DNA of 64,000 nt, from contig NZ_VITY01000014.1 in NCBI RefSeq assembly GCF_007993935.1, positions 62,001-126,000 on the forward strand, given 5' to 3'. The number at the start of each line of letters is the position of its first letter. Within the stretch, counting starts at the first letter, position 1. This document shows, one piece after another, positions 28,217-37,259 of this stretch. Position numbers and translations under genes: made by a program. The notes under the pieces were generated by a model. It was not told the DNA's origin. It was given only the letters and a program-made list of their open reading frames with translations, and did no database searches. Source of the DNA: Bradyrhizobium macuxiense. GTDB lineage: Bacteria; Pseudomonadota; Alphaproteobacteria; Rhizobiales; Xanthobacteraceae.

Positions 28217-29197
28217 TCAATGCCGGCGCCCCAGTTCCATCTGCATCTCCGCCGGAGCCACGCCGAACTTTCTGCGGAACGAGCGGTGGAAATAGGACAG
28301 GTCGTTGAAGCCGACCGTGTAGGCGATGTCGCTGATCTTGCGGCCGGCGCCCTGCTCGTGCAGCAAGAGCCGGCGCGCCAGCAGCAGGCGCTGCTCGAGC
28401 ACGAATTCCGAGAAGGTGGTCCCTTCCGACGCGAACAGCCGTTGCGCCTGCCGCGTGCTCAGCGCGTTGGCCTTTGCGACTGCCTCGATGGTGAGCTTGC
28501 CATTGTCGAGATTCTTCAGGACGTCGGCCTTCATCAGATCGAACCGTGCCTTCGCCACGCCATCCCGCGCGACCAGCTCCTTCTGCTCGGCGCTGCTGCC
28601 GAGCACCAGACCGACGAGATCGGCCAGATGATGCGCCGCCGCCTGCTGGCCGGGCATGTCGAGATCGCCGGCGAGTTCGGTGCATAGCGCGGAATAACGC
28701 TCGATCATCGCACTCATGGCAGGATCGCACCCGAGCGGGCGCGCCAATTGCGTCTCCGCTGACGGGGCGACCTGGAGCAGCAGGCGCCGCGGAAACCGCG
28801 TGGTTGTAAAGCTGCCGGACTGGGTGAGATCGGCGGTGCCGACGATGTTCATCTCGGTGAGGCACATCTGCCCGCGCGCAATCTCGATCGACTTGCTTGC
28901 TTGCGTGACCTGCACCGTGCCGCGGGTCGCGAAGATCAGCACCAGATCGTTGCAGCCATCGTCCAGAAGGGCGCGGGTACGGGCAAAGCGGGCCGAGCCG
29001 CCGCGCGGCGTCGCGATGGCAACCGTATGCAGCAACGTGAACTCGTTGTGGCAATCGATGCGGTTATCGTCGGTCGGTCCGACGTCGAGCCGGCAGAAGC
29101 CGCGGCAGATGCCCTCGCGCCACGCCTCATAGGCCGGCCCTCTCGCCAGCCCGTGATGGAAGATCGAGAAGCGGTTGGGCACCTGTGTCTCGGACAT
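28217..29197 (-). CDS. AraC family transcriptional regulator
   Basis: This 326-residue regulator has a C-terminal AraC DNA-binding domain with two helix-turn-helix units: the first around LTIEAVAKANALSTRQAQRLF, the second in KISDIAYTVGFNDLSYFHRSFRRKFG. The N-terminal half is an AraC-binding-like cupin region of the OpgR/FeaR-like type, with unknown ligand. The start at 29197 (MSETQVPNRF) is preferred over 29329, whose extra residues would overlap the divergent promoter region. It is transcribed away from the sigma-factor gene. Confidence 0.87.
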   Translation of the reverse strand: MSETQVPNRFSIFHHGLARGPAYEAWREGICRGFCRLDVGPTDDNRIDCHNEFTLLHTVAIATPRGGSARFARTRALLDDGCNDLVLIFATRGTVQVTQASKSIEIARGQMCLTEMNIVGTADLTQSGSFTTTRFPRRLLLQVAPSAETQLARPLGCDPAMSAMIERYSALCTELAGDLDMPGQQAAAHHLADLVGLVLGSSAEQKELVARDGVAKARFDLMKADVLKNLDNGKLTIEAVAKANALSTRQAQRLFASEGTTFSEFVLEQRLLLARRLLLHEQGAGRKISDIAYTVGFNDLSYFHRSFRRKFGVAPAEMQMELGRRH

Positions 29198-29370
29198 GAT
29201 CCGTGCTCCGAATGCCCGATCGATCACGACGCAGACGCGATCGATCGCTTTCTGCCCGGCGTTGGATGTCGTTCCTGTCCCTACGCTTGGCGCGACGGTC
29301 CACGACCCCGGCAGGGCGCCTGATACCACTCCGCCGATTGACGGTAAAGCTATTCACGAGATGCAACCCT

Positions 29371-29907
29371 ATGATGCGAAGCGCGGAAGCCGGGAATAAA
29401 ACGGCGCAGCAGTTTCGTGACGCCGCCCTGCCCTGGCTCGACGATGCCTATGCGTTCGCCCAGGTCCTGATGCGGACCGAGGCGGATGCCGAACAGGCCG
29501 TGCAGGAGTGCTACCAGCGCGCACTGCGTCTGTTCGACGGCCTTCGCGGTCCGGCCGTCAGGCCGTGGCTGCTCGCGATCCTCAAAACCGTCTGCCAGGA
29601 AAGACTTGGCGAAGCGCTCGGCCGCCCGATGGACGATGTCGGCAACAAGGAAAAGTCCGGCCGGCGCGCCATGCCGACAATCCGACAACTCGTCGATGAC
29701 CTGCCCGCGCCGCTCGGCGAGGTCATCGCCCTGCGCGAAGTGATCGATCTCACCTACAAGGAGATCGCCGAGGTCACCGGCGCTCCCGTCACCACCGTGA
29801 TGTCACAGATCGCGGAGGCCCGCGGCCTGCTGCGCGCGGCGCGGCGCGCGGCACAAGCGCCCCAGGCTTCACCGGCGGCGAGGCCCACATGCGGCGCGTC
29901 AAACTGA
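29371..29907 (+). CDS. ECF-type sigma-70 family factor
   Basis: This 178-residue protein has sigma region 2 at about residues 15-75 (LPWLDDAYAFAQVLMRTEADAEQAVQECYQRALRLFD) and region 4 at ~115-155 (LPAPLGEVIALREVIDLTYKEIAEVTGAPVTTVMSQIAEAR), the helix-turn-helix that reads the -35 element. No anti-sigma gene adjoins it, so its control is unclear. The start at 29371 (MMRSAEAG) is the most plausible; the upstream ribosome site is weak. The gene is divergent from the AraC regulator, and the two may share regulation (inference). Confidence 0.82.
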   Translation: MMRSAEAGNKTAQQFRDAALPWLDDAYAFAQVLMRTEADAEQAVQECYQRALRLFDGLRGPAVRPWLLAILKTVCQERLGEALGRPMDDVGNKEKSGRRAMPTIRQLVDDLPAPLGEVIALREVIDLTYKEIAEVTGAPVTTVMSQIAEARGLLRAARRAAQAPQASPAARPTCGASN

Positions 29908-29960
29908 CGGTCCACCGCGCGAACGCCTGATGAACTGCCGACGCGCCCATGCCGAGCGCA

Positions 29961-30905
29961 CTATTGCGAACGGTTCGACGTCCAGCCCTTGTACTCGGCG
30001 ATGTTGTCGCGCGTCACGAGCTTTGACGGCAACAGTTCGACGGTCGAGGCAGGCTTCTGGCCGTTGAGCAGGCCGACGCCGATCTGCACCGCACGGCGCG
30101 CCATGAAGAACGGATCCTGCGAGGACGAAGCCTGGATTTGCGGCGAACCTGGATCCTTGAGCGCGGCCTCGATGTCGGGCGCGCCGTCGACCGCGGTGAT
30201 GACGATGCCGCTGCGGTTCTGCTGGCGCGCGGCGAGATCGGTGCCGATCGCCTGCGGGTCGTTGATGGCGAAGATGGCGTCGATCTTGGTGAAGCGGGTC
30301 AGATAGCCCTGCGCCACGGTGAGGCCGCCTTCGCGCGAACCCTTGCCGTCCTGGTCGCTGGACAGCACCTTGATCCCGGGGCTTTTGCCGAGCACGTTCT
30401 TGCAGCCGACCACGCGGTCGATCACTGCGGAAACCTGCGGCCCGTTCTCGATGATCACATCGCCCTTGCCGCCCAATTTGTCGACGATGTACTGGCAGGA
30501 GATCTCACCGGCCTGGACGTTGTTGGTGGTGACCGTGGCATCGGCGCCTTCGGCCGCGGTGTCGACGGCGACGACGATGATGCCGGCGGCCTGCGCTTTC
30601 TTAATCGCCGGCCCCACGGCCTTGGGATCGCCCGGATTGAGCAGGATCAGATCGACGCCGGCCGCGATGAAATTGTCGATCTGGGTCACCTGCTTGCCGA
30701 GGTCGTATTCAAAGCCGACCGTCGTGATCTTGACGTTGGGGTTGGTTTTCTTCGCCTCGAACTCTGCGCCCTTCGACAGGGCAACAAAGAACGGGTTGCC
30801 CAGCGAACCCAGCGAAATGCCGATCGACTTCAGCTCCTTGGCGAAGCACGGCGCTGAGCCGAGGGCGAGCACGATGGCGGCGCCGGCAAATGAGATCGTC
30901 TTCAT
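29961..30905 (-). CDS. Sugar ABC transporter, periplasmic substrate-binding protein (RbsB-like)
   Basis: This is a 314-residue pentose/ribose-type binding protein of the PBP type I fold. It has a signal peptide ending near APCFAKE, then GISLGSLGNPFFVALSKGAEFEAK, the ligand-lobe segment NFIAAGVDLILLNPGDPKAV and TKIDAIFAINDPQAIGT. It is the last gene of a three-gene transport operon, 68 bases after the permease. The ligand cannot be fixed from sequence. The nearby xylulokinase suggests a pentose or pentitol. Confidence 0.9.
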   Translation of the reverse strand: MKTISFAGAAIVLALGSAPCFAKELKSIGISLGSLGNPFFVALSKGAEFEAKKTNPNVKITTVGFEYDLGKQVTQIDNFIAAGVDLILLNPGDPKAVGPAIKKAQAAGIIVVAVDTAAEGADATVTTNNVQAGEISCQYIVDKLGGKGDVIIENGPQVSAVIDRVVGCKNVLGKSPGIKVLSSDQDGKGSREGGLTVAQGYLTRFTKIDAIFAINDPQAIGTDLAARQQNRSGIVITAVDGAPDIEAALKDPGSPQIQASSSQDPFFMARRAVQIGVGLLNGQKPASTVELLPSKLVTRDNIAEYKGWTSNRSQ

Positions 30906-30973
30906 TGGCTTCCTCCCTGGTCTGTTTGAAGCTCCGGCGCAGCGACCAGTGACCGCACCAGACTTGTTGTGGC

Positions 30974-32011
30974 TCAGGTGCGCGCCGAGCCCTGCAGCCG
31001 GTAGCGGTCGAGCGCCACCGCGCCGATGATCACGAGGCCCTTGATCACATATTGCCAGACGTCCGACACGCCGGTGAGGATCAGGCCGTTCGACAGCACG
31101 GCGATGATCAGTGCGCCGACCAGCGTGCCCCAGATCGAGCCGATGCCGCCGACAAAGGAGGTGCCGCCGAGGATCACGGCGGTGATCGCGTCGAGCTCGT
31201 ACGACTGGCCGAGTTGCAGGCCGTTGGCAGCGTAGAGCCGCGCCGCCTGCATGGCGCCGCCGAGACCTGCGAGCAGGCCCGACACGCCGTAGACAAACAG
31301 CAGCACGGCCCAGACCTTGATGCCGGCGAGCCGCGCGGCGCTCTCATTGCCGCCGACCGCGTAGATGTGCACGCCGAGCACGGTGCGACGCAGCACCAGC
31401 CAGGCGACCACGATCACGAGCAGCGCGATCACCCAGAGCCAGGGGATCGACAGGACACCGGGAATGAGCGTCAGCGAACCGTTGCCGATGAAGGCATAGG
31501 GAATCTCCGAATTGAACACCGTGGTGTCGGCACCCAGGAGGCGCGCCACGCCGCGCACCGCGGTGAGCGAGCCCAGCGTCACGATGAAGGGCGGCAGGCG
31601 CAGCAGCGCGATGAAGCCGCCATTGAGGATGCCGAAGAGAGCGCCCGTGAGCACCGCGGCCGGCAGCCACAACGCGCCGAGATCGGGAAATTTTGAGATG
31701 ATCAGCCCGGCCATGGCCGAGGCCGCCAGGATCGAGCCGACCGAGAGGTCGATGCCGCCGGTCAGAATCACGAAGGTCATACCGGCCGCCAGCACGGTGT
31801 TGACGGCGGCCTGCTGCACCACGATGCCGAGGTTCTGCGCGGTGAAGAAGCGGCCGTCCGACAGCAGATGAAAGCCGATGCAAAGCAGCACCAGCACCGG
31901 CAGCATGCCAGCCGAGCGGATCAACAGCCGGGTGCGCTGGCGCCTCGTCTCCTGTGCGGCGACGAGGCCGGGCGCGGCGGCGGCCTTTGCGGAAGCCCCG
32001 TCATCAGGCAT
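30974..32011 (-). CDS. Sugar ABC transporter permease (RbsC-like)
   Basis: This 345-residue inner membrane permease of the BPD_transp_2 family has about ten hydrophobic segments. Family marks are the segment FVILTGGIDLSVGSILAASAM and the late AITAVILGGTSFVGGIGSIWGTLVGAL. The ATG at 32011 overlaps the stop of the ATPase gene by 8 bases (ATGCCTGATGA arrangement), giving tight translational coupling. It is followed after 68 bases by the binding-protein gene. Confidence 0.92.
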   Translation of the reverse strand: MPDDGASAKAAAAPGLVAAQETRRQRTRLLIRSAGMLPVLVLLCIGFHLLSDGRFFTAQNLGIVVQQAAVNTVLAAGMTFVILTGGIDLSVGSILAASAMAGLIISKFPDLGALWLPAAVLTGALFGILNGGFIALLRLPPFIVTLGSLTAVRGVARLLGADTTVFNSEIPYAFIGNGSLTLIPGVLSIPWLWVIALLVIVVAWLVLRRTVLGVHIYAVGGNESAARLAGIKVWAVLLFVYGVSGLLAGLGGAMQAARLYAANGLQLGQSYELDAITAVILGGTSFVGGIGSIWGTLVGALIIAVLSNGLILTGVSDVWQYVIKGLVIIGAVALDRYRLQGSART

Positions 32012-33527
32012 CGAGCTGCTCCATTCCGGTTGCGAGCGCCATGATCTGCTCCTGGTCGAGCGGCGCCGTCGCCGTTCGCTTGATCTCGCCGGCAATCAGT
32101 CCGGCGCGCATCACGATGACGCGGTCGCAGATGCCGATGATCTCGGGCAAGTCGGATGAGATCACCAGCACCGCCGTGCCCGCCTTCGCGAGATTGTCGA
32201 TGATCGAATAGATCTCGGACTTCGCGCCGACATCGACGCCGCGCGTCGGCTCGTCGAGGATCAGCACCTTGGGCGTGGTCGCAAGCAGACGCGACAGCAG
32301 CACCTTCTGCTGGTTGCCGCCGGAGAGGCTACCGGCCGCGACGCGAATGTCGGCGGCACGGATGCCCAATGCCGCGAATGCCTTCCGTGCCCGGTCGCGC
32401 GCCTTGTCGCGGTCGAGGATGCCGCCAAGCCGCGCGTCGCGGCCCAGCACCGCGAGATTGATGTTGTCGAGGCAGGACATGTCGAGGAACAGGCCGAGCG
32501 CCTTCCTGTCCTCGGTGAGGTAAGCAATGCCCGCCTCCAGCGCTTCGCCCGGCGTGCCTATGTCGACGGAGTGTCCTTCGATCTCGACATGGCCGGCAGT
32601 CTTTGCCGCAGCACCGATGATCAGATGCGCCAGCTCGGTGCGGCCGGCGCCGACCAGCCCGGCGAGGCCGACGACCTCGCCCGCATGAACGGTCAGCGAG
32701 CAACCCTTGACCCGCCGCCCGTCGGCGATGTCCACGGCCGCGAGCACGGGGGCACCATGCACCGCACTCGGATCGTGCTCCTTCTTGTAGAAGGACGAGA
32801 CGTCGCGTCCCACCATCAGGCGGACGATGGTGTCGGCGCGGATCTCGGGCTTGTCGAGCGAGCCGACCAGCGTGCCGTCACGCAACACCGTGACGCGGTC
32901 CCCGAGCGCGTAGACCTCGTCCATGCGATGCGAGATGTAGATGATGGCAAGGCCCTCCGCGCGGAGCCGGCGGATCAGGCCGAACAACCGCTCGCTCTCA
33001 CCCGCCGACAGCGCGGTGGTCGGTTCGTCCATGATCAGGATTTTTGACCGGGCGTGCAGCGCACGGGCGATCTCGACCAGCTGGCGCTGGCCCATTGACA
33101 GGCCCGCGACCAGCGTCGACGGCGCGAAGTCGGCGCCGAGCCGTTCGAGGATCGGGCCGACGCCGGCCTCCATCGCCTCCCGCGCCAGCACCCCGAAGCG
33201 CGAGACTTCGCGGCCGAGATAGATGTTCTGCGCGACGCTGAGATTGGGGGCGAGCGACAGCTCCTGATAGATGATCGAGATGCCCGCCGCGCGGCCGGCA
33301 TGCGGGCCGTTGAAATGCACGGGCTTGCCTTCGATGCGGATTTCGCCGCCCGGATCCGGCCGGTAGGCGCCGGACAGGATCTTCATCAGCGTCGATTTTC
33401 CGGCGCCATTCTCGCCCATCAGCGCGTGGATTTCGCCGGGATAGACCGTGAGGTCGACGCCGCGCAATGCCTTGATGCTGAAGAAGGACTTGGAGACCCG
33501 GCGCATCTCGAGGATCGGGTCGATCAT
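32004..33527 (-). CDS. Sugar ABC transporter ATP-binding protein, two ABC domains (RbsA-like)
   Basis: This 507-residue protein has two ABC cassettes. The first carries an intact Walker A (GENGAGKST, about residues 39-47), signature LSMGQRQ and Walker B ILIMDEPTTALS. The second has a degenerate P-loop (GLVGAGRTEL), a canonical signature LSGGNQQK and LILDEPTRGVDVG. This asymmetry is normal for the ribose/xylose group. It is the first gene of the transport operon (ATPase, permease, binding protein). Transcription probably starts in the 251-base spacer before the divergent GST gene. Confidence 0.94.
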   Translation of the reverse strand: MIDPILEMRRVSKSFFSIKALRGVDLTVYPGEIHALMGENGAGKSTLMKILSGAYRPDPGGEIRIEGKPVHFNGPHAGRAAGISIIYQELSLAPNLSVAQNIYLGREVSRFGVLAREAMEAGVGPILERLGADFAPSTLVAGLSMGQRQLVEIARALHARSKILIMDEPTTALSAGESERLFGLIRRLRAEGLAIIYISHRMDEVYALGDRVTVLRDGTLVGSLDKPEIRADTIVRLMVGRDVSSFYKKEHDPSAVHGAPVLAAVDIADGRRVKGCSLTVHAGEVVGLAGLVGAGRTELAHLIIGAAAKTAGHVEIEGHSVDIGTPGEALEAGIAYLTEDRKALGLFLDMSCLDNINLAVLGRDARLGGILDRDKARDRARKAFAALGIRAADIRVAAGSLSGGNQQKVLLSRLLATTPKVLILDEPTRGVDVGAKSEIYSIIDNLAKAGTAVLVISSDLPEIIGICDRVIVMRAGLIAGEIKRTATAPLDQEQIMALATGMEQLDA

Positions 33528-33778
33528 CTTGCCTCCCCACCGCGCCGACGGCGTTGCGTCGCACCCGCAAGTTGCTTTCGGTTCCTCGCGAGCGTCGGGG
33601 CATTAAACAAAAGGCCGCAGCGCAGGGCAATAGGTTCGGGCGATATGCGAGCCGGGAACCGGAGCGGCAAGGCAAAGCGAATCTTCGTGATTGCGTCCCG
33701 GCCGAACGTTCGCCCATTCTTCTTGTTGGCGCGCAGCTCCCCCGATGCGCCGGCGCCGGAGGCAGGAAAGATGATGGC

Positions 33779-34393
33779 ATGAAGCTGTACTACGCGCCGG
33801 GCACGATCTCGCTGATGCCCCATGTCGCCCTGCTCGAGAGCGGTCTTTCCTTTGTCGGCGTCAGGGTAGATGAAGCAAGCAAGACGACCGCGGATGGCGA
33901 AGACTATCGAACCATAAACCCGCTGGGATACATACCGGCTCTGGTGCTCGATGATGGCAGCGTCCTGCTCGAGGCAGCCGCGATCGTCCAATACATCGCG
34001 GACCGCGACCCGACCGGAAGGCTCGCGCCAGCGCACGGAACCGTCGAGCGGGCGAGGTTGCAGGCCTGGCTGAACTTCCTCTCCAGCGAGTTGCACAAGG
34101 GAGGTCTCGGCCCGTTGTTTTACACCGCGCTGGACGATCGGGCGAAGGACGTTTTCCGCCAGCGGCTGGCGGCGCGCTTCGCCTTTCTCGACCAGCACCT
34201 CGCTACGCGTGCCTATCTATTGGGCGAGAGCTACTCCATTGTCGACGTCGGCCTCTATGCGATGACGGGCTGGACGCCACGCGTCGGCTTCGAGATTGGC
34301 GCCTACCCGAACCTGGCTGCGCATTACGCCCGGATCGCCAATCGCGACGCCGTGCGTGAAGTTCACCGGATCGAGGGACCTGTTCCGGCATAA
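33779..34393 (+). CDS. Glutathione S-transferase family protein
   Basis: This 204-residue protein has a thioredoxin-like N-terminal domain (MKLYYAPGTISLMPHVALLES) with the cis-Pro segment GYIPALVLDDG and the SxAI-like EAAAIVQYIADRDP glutathione-binding motif. A helical C-terminal domain follows with the N-capping segment SIVDVGLYAM. It resembles beta-class enzymes, but the position of the beta-class catalytic Cys10 is Ile10 here. The start at 33779 follows AGGAAAG. It is inserted on the opposite strand between the ABC operon and xylulokinase. Confidence 0.87.
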   Translation: MKLYYAPGTISLMPHVALLESGLSFVGVRVDEASKTTADGEDYRTINPLGYIPALVLDDGSVLLEAAAIVQYIADRDPTGRLAPAHGTVERARLQAWLNFLSSELHKGGLGPLFYTALDDRAKDVFRQRLAARFAFLDQHLATRAYLLGESYSIVDVGLYAMTGWTPRVGFEIGAYPNLAAHYARIANRDAVREVHRIEGPVPA

Positions 34394-34431
34394 TCTCCGG
34401 GCGGTGAATTTCAAGGAAGCGCTGACTTTCG

Positions 34432-35877
34432 TCAGCGCCGTGGCCGGTACAGGCTGCGCCATTTCGGCAGCCGCTCGGCGTAAGCCTCCGCGAGCGAGCG
34501 GTCGGGTTCGAACGTCTCGACCCGCTGCGGCGCCGTGCAGACCGCCTCGACCGGCTCGCCGCTGACCGCGAGGCGCCCGAGCCGCGCGGCGCCGAACGCA
34601 GCTCCGGTTTCGCCATCGGCAAAGCGATGCACCGGGATGTCGAAGACATTGGCCAGCACCGAAAGCCAGGACCGCGACCGCGAGCCGCCGCCGATGGCAT
34701 CCACCGCGGTAATCGCCATTCCGCTATCGGCAAGCACGTCGCGGCAATCCGCCAGCGCGAACGCGACGCCTTCGAGCACGGCCTGCACGATCGCGTCGCG
34801 ATCGGTGCCGTGGCTGAGACCATCGAGCATGCCGCGCACATCGGGATCGTCGTGCGGTGTCCGCTCGCCCGACAGATAGGGCAGAAAGCTGACAGGCGAT
34901 GGCGCTGTCGGACGTTCTCCGAGCGGCGCCAGCAATTCGGCCTCGGGAGTCCGCAGCACCCGCGCGATCCAGGCGAGGCAAGAGGCCGCCGAGAGGATCG
35001 CGCCGGCCTGGATCCACATCCCCGGAACGGCATGACAGAAGGTGTGCACGGCGCGCGCCGGATTGGCGGCGATCGCACGGGTCGGCACCAGCAGCGCACC
35101 TGACGTTCCGAGCGAGACGAAGGCAGCATCGCTCCCGATCGCGCCGATGCCGACCGCGCCCGCCGGATTGTCGCCGGCGCCGCCTGCGATCATCGGCGGC
35201 TTGCGCATGCCCCAGCGCTGCGCCAGTTCACGCGAGAGCTGCGCCGCCGGTGCGCAGCCCTCGACGAGCCGCGGCATCTGGCGGCGCGACAAGCCGGTCG
35301 CGTCGAGTGCGGCGTCGGACCAGTCCCGCCGCGCCGCATCAAGCCACAGTGTTCCTGAAGCGTCCGAGATGTCCTCGATCGCTTCGCCCGTCAGCACCAG
35401 GCGCAGATAGGCTTTCGGCAGCAATACAAGCCTGGTGGCCGCGAAAATCTCAGGCTCGTGCTTGGCGACCCACAGCAGCTTGGGGGCCGTGAAGCCCGGC
35501 ATCGCCTTGTTGCCCGTCGTCGCCCGCAAGGCCGGCCAGCGCTGCTCGAGCTCGCCGCATTCCGCAGCCGAGCGCCCGTCGTTCCAGAGAATGCAAGGCC
35601 GCAACGGGTTCCGATCGGCATCAAGCAGCGTCGCGCCGTGCATTTGGCCGGACAGGCCGATGCCCTCGACAGCAGCCAATTCGGCCGGATGATCCGCCTT
35701 CAGCGCGTCCAGCGTCGCGAAGGTGGCGTCGATCCACTGTACCGGATCCTGCTCGCTATGGCCGGGACGTGGCGAGGCCACCGTCAGCGGCTGGCTACGG
35801 CTCGCCACCACGCGCTGCGCGGCGTCAACGAGAACGGTCTTGACCGCCGAGGTGCCGAGATCGATCCCGAGATACAT
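34432..35877 (-). CDS. xylB: Xylulokinase (FGGY family)
   Basis: Xylulokinase phosphorylates D-xylulose to xylulose 5-phosphate, which enters the pentose phosphate pathway. The 481-residue protein has the FGGY N-terminal phosphate-binding segment MYLGIDLGTSAVKTVLVD, the family segment GIGLSGQMHGATLLD, IAGGAGDNPAGAVG, LPYLSGERTPHDDPDVRGM and the C-terminal ADSGMAITAVDAIGGGSRSRSW. The start at 35877 is fixed by that N-terminus. It is on the same strand as the sugar ABC operon, supporting a shared pentose or pentitol route, although no xylose isomerase or polyol dehydrogenase is in the window. Confidence 0.93.
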   Translation of the reverse strand: MYLGIDLGTSAVKTVLVDAAQRVVASRSQPLTVASPRPGHSEQDPVQWIDATFATLDALKADHPAELAAVEGIGLSGQMHGATLLDADRNPLRPCILWNDGRSAAECGELEQRWPALRATTGNKAMPGFTAPKLLWVAKHEPEIFAATRLVLLPKAYLRLVLTGEAIEDISDASGTLWLDAARRDWSDAALDATGLSRRQMPRLVEGCAPAAQLSRELAQRWGMRKPPMIAGGAGDNPAGAVGIGAIGSDAAFVSLGTSGALLVPTRAIAANPARAVHTFCHAVPGMWIQAGAILSAASCLAWIARVLRTPEAELLAPLGERPTAPSPVSFLPYLSGERTPHDDPDVRGMLDGLSHGTDRDAIVQAVLEGVAFALADCRDVLADSGMAITAVDAIGGGSRSRSWLSVLANVFDIPVHRFADGETGAAFGAARLGRLAVSGEPVEAVCTAPQRVETFEPDRSLAEAYAERLPKWRSLYRPRR

Positions 35878-35932
35878 GGTGCCTCGTGTCCAGAAGAGAG
35901 TCCGATGAGTGTGCTCACCGGACACCGCTCGA

Positions 35933-37033
35933 TCAAGGCTGCGCAAACGCCTGTTGCACCGCGCTGGGATCGGTGATGCCGTTGGCGATCAGGAGTTCAA
36001 GCAGGACGCGCGCCTTCTGCGGGTTGAGATCGAGCGAAACCGCGAAGCCGAGCTTGTCGTCCTCGACCTCGACGTTGCGGTTGACATAACCCGAGCCGAC
36101 CCGCGTCGAACGCACCACCACGACACCCTGCTTCGCCGCCGCCGCCAGCGCATCGATGGCGCCTTTCGACGAGTTGCCGTCGCCGACGCCGGCCAGCACG
36201 ATGCCCTTGGCGCCGCGCTTGACCGCATCCTCGACCTCAGCGGCATCCATGTTGGCGTGCGAATAGATGATGTCGACCCGCGGCAGTGGCGGCGCATCCG
36301 GCAACTTCAGTTTCGCCGTCTTGATCGCGACGGCCGGTTGCAGGAAGCGCAGCGAGCCGGTGTCGACATAGCCGACCGGCCCGGCATCGGGCGAGCGGAA
36401 CGTCTGGACGCTGGTGGTATTGGTCTTCTGCACCCAGCGCGCGCCATGGATGGTGTCGTTGAGCACGACCAGCACACCGCGGCCGCGGGATTCCGGCGCC
36501 GAGGCGACCCGCATCGCATCGTAGAGATTGGCCGGCCCGTCGGCGCCGATCGCGGTCGAGGGACGCATCGATCCGACCAGCACGATTGGCACGTCGGTGT
36601 CCAGCACGTTTTGCAGGAAGAACGCGGTCTCCTCCATCGTGTCGGTGCCGTGCGTGATGACGACGCCGTCGACCTCCTTGTTGTCGATGGCCGCGCGGAT
36701 GCGCTTGACAAGGTCGAACCAGACCTTGTCGTTCATGTCCTGCGAGCCGATCGACGAGATCTGCTCGGCCGAGATCTCGGCGAGCTTGTCGATGCCCGGA
36801 ATGGCCGCGATCAGGTTCGCCGCGCTGACCTTGCCTGAATCATAGGCATTGCCGGCGCGTGCATTGGCTTGCCCAGCGATCGTGCCGCCGGTGCCGAGCA
36901 CGAGCACGTTGGCCAGTGCGGTTCCGGAGGCCTGTTGTGCTGATACCGGTGAGGCAAGCCCGATCATAAGGGCTGCGGCGAGCCCGAGGATCGTACGTGC
37001 GGAACGGGTCGATCGAAGCGGGTGCAGCGTCAT
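35933..37033 (-). CDS. Type II L-asparaginase (periplasmic)
   Basis: This enzyme hydrolyses asparagine (and often glutamine) to the acid and ammonia. The 366-residue precursor has a signal peptide ending near SPVSAQQ, so it is probably periplasmic. It has both active-site threonine motifs, VLGTGGTIAGQ and GVVITHGTDTMEETAFFL, and the typical C-terminal domain (IVLAGVGDGNSSKGAIDAL, then RSTRVGSGYVN). It lies 55 bases upstream of xylulokinase on the same strand, with no obvious metabolic link. Confidence 0.93.
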   Translation of the reverse strand: MTLHPLRSTRSARTILGLAAALMIGLASPVSAQQASGTALANVLVLGTGGTIAGQANARAGNAYDSGKVSAANLIAAIPGIDKLAEISAEQISSIGSQDMNDKVWFDLVKRIRAAIDNKEVDGVVITHGTDTMEETAFFLQNVLDTDVPIVLVGSMRPSTAIGADGPANLYDAMRVASAPESRGRGVLVVLNDTIHGARWVQKTNTTSVQTFRSPDAGPVGYVDTGSLRFLQPAVAIKTAKLKLPDAPPLPRVDIIYSHANMDAAEVEDAVKRGAKGIVLAGVGDGNSSKGAIDALAAAAKQGVVVVRSTRVGSGYVNRNVEVEDDKLGFAVSLDLNPQKARVLLELLIANGITDPSAVQQAFAQP

Positions 37034-37259
37034 TTTCTTCCCCCAGTGACAAATGATCTACTCACAACTGGTGGTTTTGTCGCGCAAGAAATGGACAAAC
37101 TTGCGGCGGAAACGCCGCCGGCAAGGTTTCCCGGCCGATCTCGCGTGCGTCGCGCCATCCGACCCGCCGCCTAGTCCTTCGGCGCGTGCCCAAATTCTTG
37201 ACATCGCCGGGACGGCGGCGCACATTTTTCGAATATTCTTCGAAATTTGGTGCGCGCCC

